33,384 nucleotides of DNA from an uncultured Bacteroidales bacterium. Its GTDB lineage: Bacteria > Bacteroidota > Bacteroidia > Bacteroidales > F082. Shown in pieces: positions 29,793 through 33,384 of the stretch (position 1 is the first letter of the stretch; the number at the start of each line of letters is the position of its first letter). The notes below the pieces were generated by a model. It was not told the origin of the DNA, did not search any database, and saw only the letters and a list, made by a program, of their open reading frames with translations. Location of the stretch: positions 1-33,384 of the forward strand of contig CAMJHP010000032.1 in NCBI GenBank assembly GCA_946405575.1, given 5' to 3'. The position numbers and the translations under genes are program-made.

Positions 29793-31010
29793 TTACGATT
29801 TCTCTGGATGTAAGTAATTCGTAAGGATCTTCAATCTTGTGTCATAATCCATCTCTACGGCAAGCACCTTTTCTGGGTCGACACCAAAATCGGCAAGCGT
29901 GCGCGTCACCAAAGCCCTGAAGCTGCTGTCCAAACCCGCCATCAGTATGTAATCGTAGTCGGCATCGACAATGGACTCCACCGGGTCGACATTCATACCC
30001 ACTCGGCGGTACTCCCAATAATACGGATCAATCCACCCTGTGATTTCCACCTTGCCCGTGGCCTCAAGCCGGCGGTACATCTGTTGCCCGAAAGTGCCCG
30101 CACCACCAATAACCACCTTCTTCCCTTCGATATTCCTATTATAAATGCTGTTCAACACCATATCGTTGGCAATATTGGTAATGCCTCCACAACGCACGAT
30201 ATAAACTGCCAGCATCGCATCATCAGCTTGTTTTTTCAACTGATACTCAGCAGGATAGTCCTTGATGGCATTTTGCAAATAATAGTAAACGGATTTAAGC
30301 CGTTCCGCTTCGATGGATAAGCTCGTCATCGACTTCAGCATCGAATCGGAGCGTTGGCGATAATGGTAGGCATAATTGTCTGTCAATACAATCTTCTTGG
30401 CAGCAAGCATAGCAGGATAAACAGCCGCTCCGTCTTCCATCACCGAGAATCCGTCCTCAACAACCATCTGGAATGGGATGATAGCCTCACGACGGAAGAG
30501 TTTGTTCCAATGGTAGGTAGTCACGCCAAAGCGAAAAAAAGTACCATACGACATCATGTTTTTGCGAAGGAACTCCATTGACTCGCCTTCGTAAACTCCT
30601 GATGGCAATGCATTCTGCAAATATATCGACTTACGGTACAGGTCGCGTGTGCAACCGCCCACAGCAATATCGGCATCACAAGCCCTGATAGTGTTGAACA
30701 TCGACTGGAAATAGCCAGAGCCCACCCAGTCGTCGCCGTCCACAAAACCGATATACTCGCCTTGGGCTATCTTTACACCCGCTTTCCTTGCCGTTACGAT
30801 ACCTCCGTTTTCTTTGTGTATCACCTTGATTCTTTTATCTTTAGAGGCATAGAGGTCGCAAATCTGCGGGCAACGGTCTGGAGATCCATCATCAACCAAA
30901 ATAATTTCGAGGTTCTGATATGTCTGTTGAATAAGGCTCTCGATGCAGTGCCCCACATATCTTTCAATCCCGTAAATCGGGACAATGACGCTGATTAAAT
31001 GTTGTTTCAT
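29793..31010 (-). CDS. Glycosyltransferase family 2 fused to a C-terminal Rossmann domain
   Basis: The 405-residue protein has a GT2 (GT-A fold) N-terminal domain: ISVIVPIYGIERYVGHCIES, LEIILVDDGSPD and the metal/nucleotide-binding DGDDW at 91-95. Residues about 270-400 form a second domain with KKVVIGGAGTFGQQMYRRL, a GxGxFG-type nucleotide-binding loop, followed by WIDPYYWEYRRVG and YDYILMAGLDSSF, as in PglD-like or CoA-binding domains. No membrane segment. It likely transfers a sugar in surface polysaccharide or glycoprotein synthesis; donor and acceptor are unknown. It stands alone. Confidence 0.88.
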   Translation of the reverse strand: MKQHLISVIVPIYGIERYVGHCIESLIQQTYQNLEIILVDDGSPDRCPQICDLYASKDKRIKVIHKENGGIVTARKAGVKIAQGEYIGFVDGDDWVGSGYFQSMFNTIRACDADIAVGGCTRDLYRKSIYLQNALPSGVYEGESMEFLRKNMMSYGTFFRFGVTTYHWNKLFRREAIIPFQMVVEDGFSVMEDGAAVYPAMLAAKKIVLTDNYAYHYRQRSDSMLKSMTSLSIEAERLKSVYYYLQNAIKDYPAEYQLKKQADDAMLAVYIVRCGGITNIANDMVLNSIYNRNIEGKKVVIGGAGTFGQQMYRRLEATGKVEITGWIDPYYWEYRRVGMNVDPVESIVDADYDYILMAGLDSSFRALVTRTLADFGVDPEKVLAVEMDYDTRLKILTNYLHPEKS

Positions 31011-31036
31011 TGTTTTTCGGTTTAAAAATTCGAGTG

Positions 31037-31044
31037 CAAAAATA
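31037..31044 (-). promoter_or_regulatory. Promoter of the glycosyltransferase gene
   Basis: The minus strand reads TATTTTTG followed by CAC, 26 nt upstream of the ATG at 31010. Confidence 0.5.
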
Positions 31045-31076
31045 AGGAAAAACTAATTCGAGGTTACCCAAATTCA

Positions 31077-31328
31077 TTATTCCGTTTCATCTTCAAACGC
31101 TTCTTCGATGTAAACATCGTCCCATTGTTCGTTTATGATTTGCTCCAATTCTTCTGAGGTAAACTTCTCTTCTAGAAAAGGATCTTCAAGACCTATACGA
31201 CCAAAGCGTTCCTCCTTATCGCGGAGAAAATCATACCATTGCTGTTCGTCTTCTTCTTGTTGACGTTGTTCATCCCATTGGATAAGGTCATCCGTGGAAG
31301 GTTGGTTGAAAATATCCTCTTCATTCAT
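31077..31328 (-). CDS. Small acidic hypothetical protein, 83 residues
   Basis: The protein is very acidic (begins MNEEDIFNQPSTDDLIQWDE; many Glu, Gln, Asp) and predicted helical, without Cys or membrane segment. No family is recognised. It reads leftward with two further small genes upstream (31392-31736 and 31752-32147); gaps of 63 and 15 nt suggest a small operon. Confidence 0.6.
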   Translation of the reverse strand: MNEEDIFNQPSTDDLIQWDEQRQQEEDEQQWYDFLRDKEERFGRIGLEDPFLEEKFTSEELEQIINEQWDDVYIEEAFEDETE

Positions 31329-31391
31329 ATAACAGCATCTTAAACATTAAAACAAAGATTAGGAACTTGAATATCACTGCATAAAATGGCA

Positions 31392-31736
31392 TCAATCCTT
31401 ATCCTCCTCCGTTTTCTCTTTTCTCGAAACAATCCAATGATATTCAGAGGCAATGCGGTCCAAATCGCCGTCAACATCGACATAGGTATTCTCCAACTCC
31501 CAGCCGAATTTTGCCAACTGATTCATAGCGTCTACCATCGTTCCAAAATGCATCTTCCTGCCGTTCTCGTCTTTGAGCATATAAGCAAACCGCTGACTGT
31601 TTTTTCCAAATTCGACTTTGACGCTACCAGCACCAGAATACTCATTGCCGACAATCTCAGCATAAACCTTATTTTGCGCCAATGACGCTATCACTATACC
31701 AAATATTACAAACAATAACAATACTACTTTTTTCAT
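31392..31736 (-). CDS. Secreted hypothetical protein, 114 residues
   Basis: An N-terminal signal peptide (MKKVVLLLFVIFGIVIASLA, cleavage likely before QNKVYAE) is followed by a roughly 95-residue alpha/beta domain with VEFGKNSQRFAYMLKDENG and a helix (MVDAMNQLAKFGWELENTY), then a charged tail. Similar small periplasmic proteins are common in Bacteroidales, to my knowledge without function. It follows the membrane-anchored gene by 15 nt. Confidence 0.75.
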   Translation of the reverse strand: MKKVVLLLFVIFGIVIASLAQNKVYAEIVGNEYSGAGSVKVEFGKNSQRFAYMLKDENGRKMHFGTMVDAMNQLAKFGWELENTYVDVDGDLDRIASEYHWIVSRKEKTEEDKD

Positions 31737-31751
31737 TTTCAGGAATTTATA

Positions 31752-32147
31752 TTACAATGAAGTCAAAATCAATATCAAAATGGTGAATATAGTGCAGGCG
31801 ATGAAAAAGACAAAAGCGTTTTTTTCCGCCTTTGACGAAAAAAGGCTTTCGTCTCTTCTAGGCTCTGTTTGATATGGTTTATAATGTGGTCTTTGGTATT
31901 GCACTGGTTCTCGCCAATAATCCTCCCATTGGGGAGGGTCTTCAGTACGATCCATATATGGCGTGCCAACCCAGTTGGCCTCATAGTCGTCCCAAGCCTG
32001 CTGGTAATCGAGATAGGCTTGCTGTTTGGGTGTCAAACCTGTCCGAGGGTCCACATAGGAATAGTCATTGGGGTCAATGTATTCCTCATCAGGCTGCTGA
32101 TGAAAGTACTCATCCATTTCCGCTTCAATCCATTCTTCGTCGTCCAT
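31752..32147 (-). CDS. Acidic Tyr/Pro-rich protein with C-terminal membrane anchor
   Basis: The 131-residue protein has an acidic, Tyr/Trp/Pro-rich N-terminal 90 residues (MDDEEWIEAEMDEYFHQQ) and a single C-terminal hydrophobic helix (AFVFFIACTIFTILILILTSL region), so it should be tail-anchored with the N-terminus in the cytoplasm. No family is recognised. It is the first gene of a three-gene leftward group and is divergent from the decayed AlbA-type gene. Confidence 0.65.
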   Translation of the reverse strand: MDDEEWIEAEMDEYFHQQPDEEYIDPNDYSYVDPRTGLTPKQQAYLDYQQAWDDYEANWVGTPYMDRTEDPPQWEDYWREPVQYQRPHYKPYQTEPRRDESLFSSKAEKNAFVFFIACTIFTILILILTSL

Positions 32148-32169
32148 AATGGTTCTCGCTTTGATTGGG

Positions 32170-32177
32170 CAAAAATA
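32170..32177 (-). promoter_or_regulatory. Promoter of the three small-gene group
   Basis: The minus strand reads TATTTTTG followed by C, 22 nt upstream of the ATG at 32147. Confidence 0.45.
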
Positions 32178-32251
32178 ACAAATTTCCCGAAAACCTTAAT
32201 CCGTCACTTTCATTTGTGCCATCTTTGCACCGAAAACAATTGTCTGCAGCT

Positions 32252-32801
32252 ATGGCCTTACTCGCCGACATCAATGATTTGCTCAAGAAGAGCAAGGTTG
32301 AATCCGACCGCATCGAGTTCAAGAAAGGCTGGAACCCGACCGCCATCTACCGCTCTATCTGTGCGTTTGCCAACGACATTGAGGACATTGGTGGAGACTT
32401 TGGCCACCATCGAAACCGACGAGGAGCGTTCTTTCTTCCTCATCGATTTGCCTTGCCGTGCAGATATGGTGGAGAATATGGCCATCGACAAAATCATCCG
32501 CTATAATGATTCCTATGGAGCCGTTGATTTCACAAAAGATTTCACAAAAGATTTCATAAAAGATTTCATAAAAGAAAATGAAGCGGAACTAACTGAAAGA
32601 CAGAAAGAAATACTCATTCTTTTGGCGGATGATCGCACCCTGACTTCCCAAAAGATTTCCCAAAAGATTTCCCAAAAGAAACCCGTTTCCAGCCGAACAA
32701 TAAAAACGGATTTATTTGACCTCCAGAAAAAAGGCATCATTAGTCGTGAAGGTGGTCGTAAAAACGGTTACTGGCAACTGCTTTTCTTGCCAATGGAATA
32801 A
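32252..32801 (+). pseudogene. Decayed AlbA_2-type ATP-binding / transcriptional regulator gene with internal deletion
   Basis: From ATG 32252 about 46 codons encode the AlbA_2 N-terminus (LLKKSKVESDRIEFKKGW, then SICAFANDIEDIGG). At about 32390-32396 the homology jumps to a +1 frame encoding the family's C-terminal region (VETLATIETDEERSFFLIDL, then a winged helix ending near 32801). The central 300 or so codons of a normal protein are missing and the frame is broken, so the gene is dead. The C-terminal part holds two sets of 12-bp tandem repeats (32528-32575 and 32649-32684) encoding TKDF/IKDF and SQKI units, a feature seen in intact members of this family. Confidence 0.8.
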
Positions 32802-32942
32802 TTTGACCTCAAAATACCCCATAACCATCCATACAAACTCCATTAACAACTCGACATCGTCAAATACGACATCAAAACAGCCAAAATCCGACACCCAAAA
32901 TTCTACCTAATCCATAGAAAAACCTAAATATTTCAAAAAAGG

Positions 32943-32972
32943 TTGGGCACATGGTTTTATTTATTATCTTTG
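32943..32972 (+). promoter_or_regulatory. Promoter of serC
   Basis: TATCTTTG at 32965-32972 matches TAnnTTTG, with TTGGGC at 32943-32948 (19 nt spacing). The serC ATG is at 33039. The preceding gap 32802-32942 holds no other feature that I can see. Confidence 0.75.
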
Positions 32973-33038
32973 CAGCAAAATAAACGAGTTAAACCTAATC
33001 AACAAATTATAAATCAAACATTTAAAGCAATAATTGTA

Positions 33039-33384
33039 ATGAAACAGGCTTTTAATTTCAACGCAGGTCCCTGCGTACTGCCCAAGCAGGCTATCGAAAG
33101 CACCGTCAAGGCGCTCTATGATTTCGACAACACCGGTATCGGTATCGCCGAGATTTCTCACCGCACCCCGGGTTGGGAGCGCATCATGGCTGAGACCCGT
33201 CAACTGTGGCGCGACCTCCTCAACATCCCTGAGGAGTACGAAGTTCTCTTCCTCGGTGGTGGTGCCAGCACACAGTTCTTCACTGTGCCCGCCAACCTCA
33301 TGAAGACCAAGGCCGCCTACCTCCAGACTGGCGTCTGGGCCAAGAAGGCCGCCAAGGAAGCTAAGCTGTTCGGTAAGGTCGACA
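33039..33384 (+). CDS. serC: Phosphoserine aminotransferase, partial (runs off the window)
   Basis: The first 115 codons are present. The product begins MKQAFNFNAGPCVLPKQAIE and contains ISHRTPGWERIM, EVLFLGGGASTQFF and YLQTGVWAKKAAKEA, all strongly conserved in SerC. It is a PLP-dependent cytoplasmic enzyme that converts 3-phosphohydroxypyruvate and glutamate to phosphoserine in serine synthesis. The PLP lysine lies beyond the window end. A good promoter precedes it; in related genomes serA usually follows, which cannot be checked here. Confidence 0.97.
   Translation, partial: MKQAFNFNAGPCVLPKQAIESTVKALYDFDNTGIGIAEISHRTPGWERIMAETRQLWRDLLNIPEEYEVLFLGGGASTQFFTVPANLMKTKAAYLQTGVWAKKAAKEAKLFGKVD

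Noticed and set aside
31869..32390. 5' part of a 310-codon + strand frame
   Set aside because: Antisense to the 131-residue gene and its promoter; only the part after about 32391 has real homology, as the tail of a pseudogene.
32528..32684. CRISPR-like array
   Set aside because: Units are 12 bp, contiguous without spacers, and in a coding frame; no cas gene is present anywhere in the window.

Overview
The window looks like a chromosome segment of a Bacteroidales bacterium, most likely Prevotellaceae (inference). Nearly every intergenic promoter I can see is the Bacteroidota type (TAnnTTTG at -7), Shine-Dalgarno sites are absent, and the gene set fits (type B L31, Bacteroidota-type tyrosine integrase, BT4734-like primase module, serC). 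It splits into an integrated genomic island (position 1 to about 24,551) and ordinary host chromosome (about 24,552 to the end).

The right edge of the island is clear: 24,507-24,551 is the 3' half of a tRNA-Pro(UGG) gene (anticodon loop, T arm, acceptor strand, discriminator A) with no 5' half. Integration into a tRNA 3' end leaves the intact tRNA at the other edge, so the left end of the island lies outside this window. Next to the att site, reading leftward, is a conserved core: tyrosine integrase, an RteC-like gene, two small helix-turn-helix (excisionase-like) proteins, a BT4734-like primase-type protein, a PriCT-2/DUF3987 helicase-type protein, and two tiny paralogous proteins. I see no relaxase, no conjugation genes and no capsid genes, so this is a replication-capable but non-conjugative integrative element, organised like a phage satellite or mobilised island (inference).

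The middle of the island is defence cargo: a single-chain MmeI-like (type IIL) restriction-modification enzyme (14.5-17.3 kb), a DUF4143 AAA ATPase (13.1-14.4 kb), and an McrBC system (7.6-11.9 kb) followed by two unknown genes and a terminator. The McrB-like GTPase has two PUA/EVE-like modified-base reader domains, one inserted inside the AAA+ core. A WYL regulator is divergent from mcrB, and downstream of it lies a tight four-gene leftward operon (HIRAN protein, cytoplasmic SIMPL protein, 95-residue unknown, WG-repeat/Cys-cluster protein) that I do not recognise as a named system.

The left 3.5 kb is mostly non-coding and structured. Two copies of a roughly 610-bp repeat flank a VOC (glyoxalase-fold) gene; copy B is split by an intact IS982-family element with a 7-bp target duplication. 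The 3' half of the repeat folds into long hairpins, and the two copies differ by paired compensatory changes with G-U wobbles only on the + strand, which indicates a structured RNA transcribed rightward. A further 650 bp of GC-rich, hairpin-rich, gene-free DNA follows. A second, unrelated structured RNA candidate with its own promoter lies at 17.7-17.9 kb.

The host part carries a lipoprotein peptide-binding protein with a palindromic repeat inserted in frame, lon, rpmE2, a glycosyltransferase fused to a Rossmann domain, three small unknown genes, a decayed AlbA-type ATPase gene, and the start of serC, which runs off the window.
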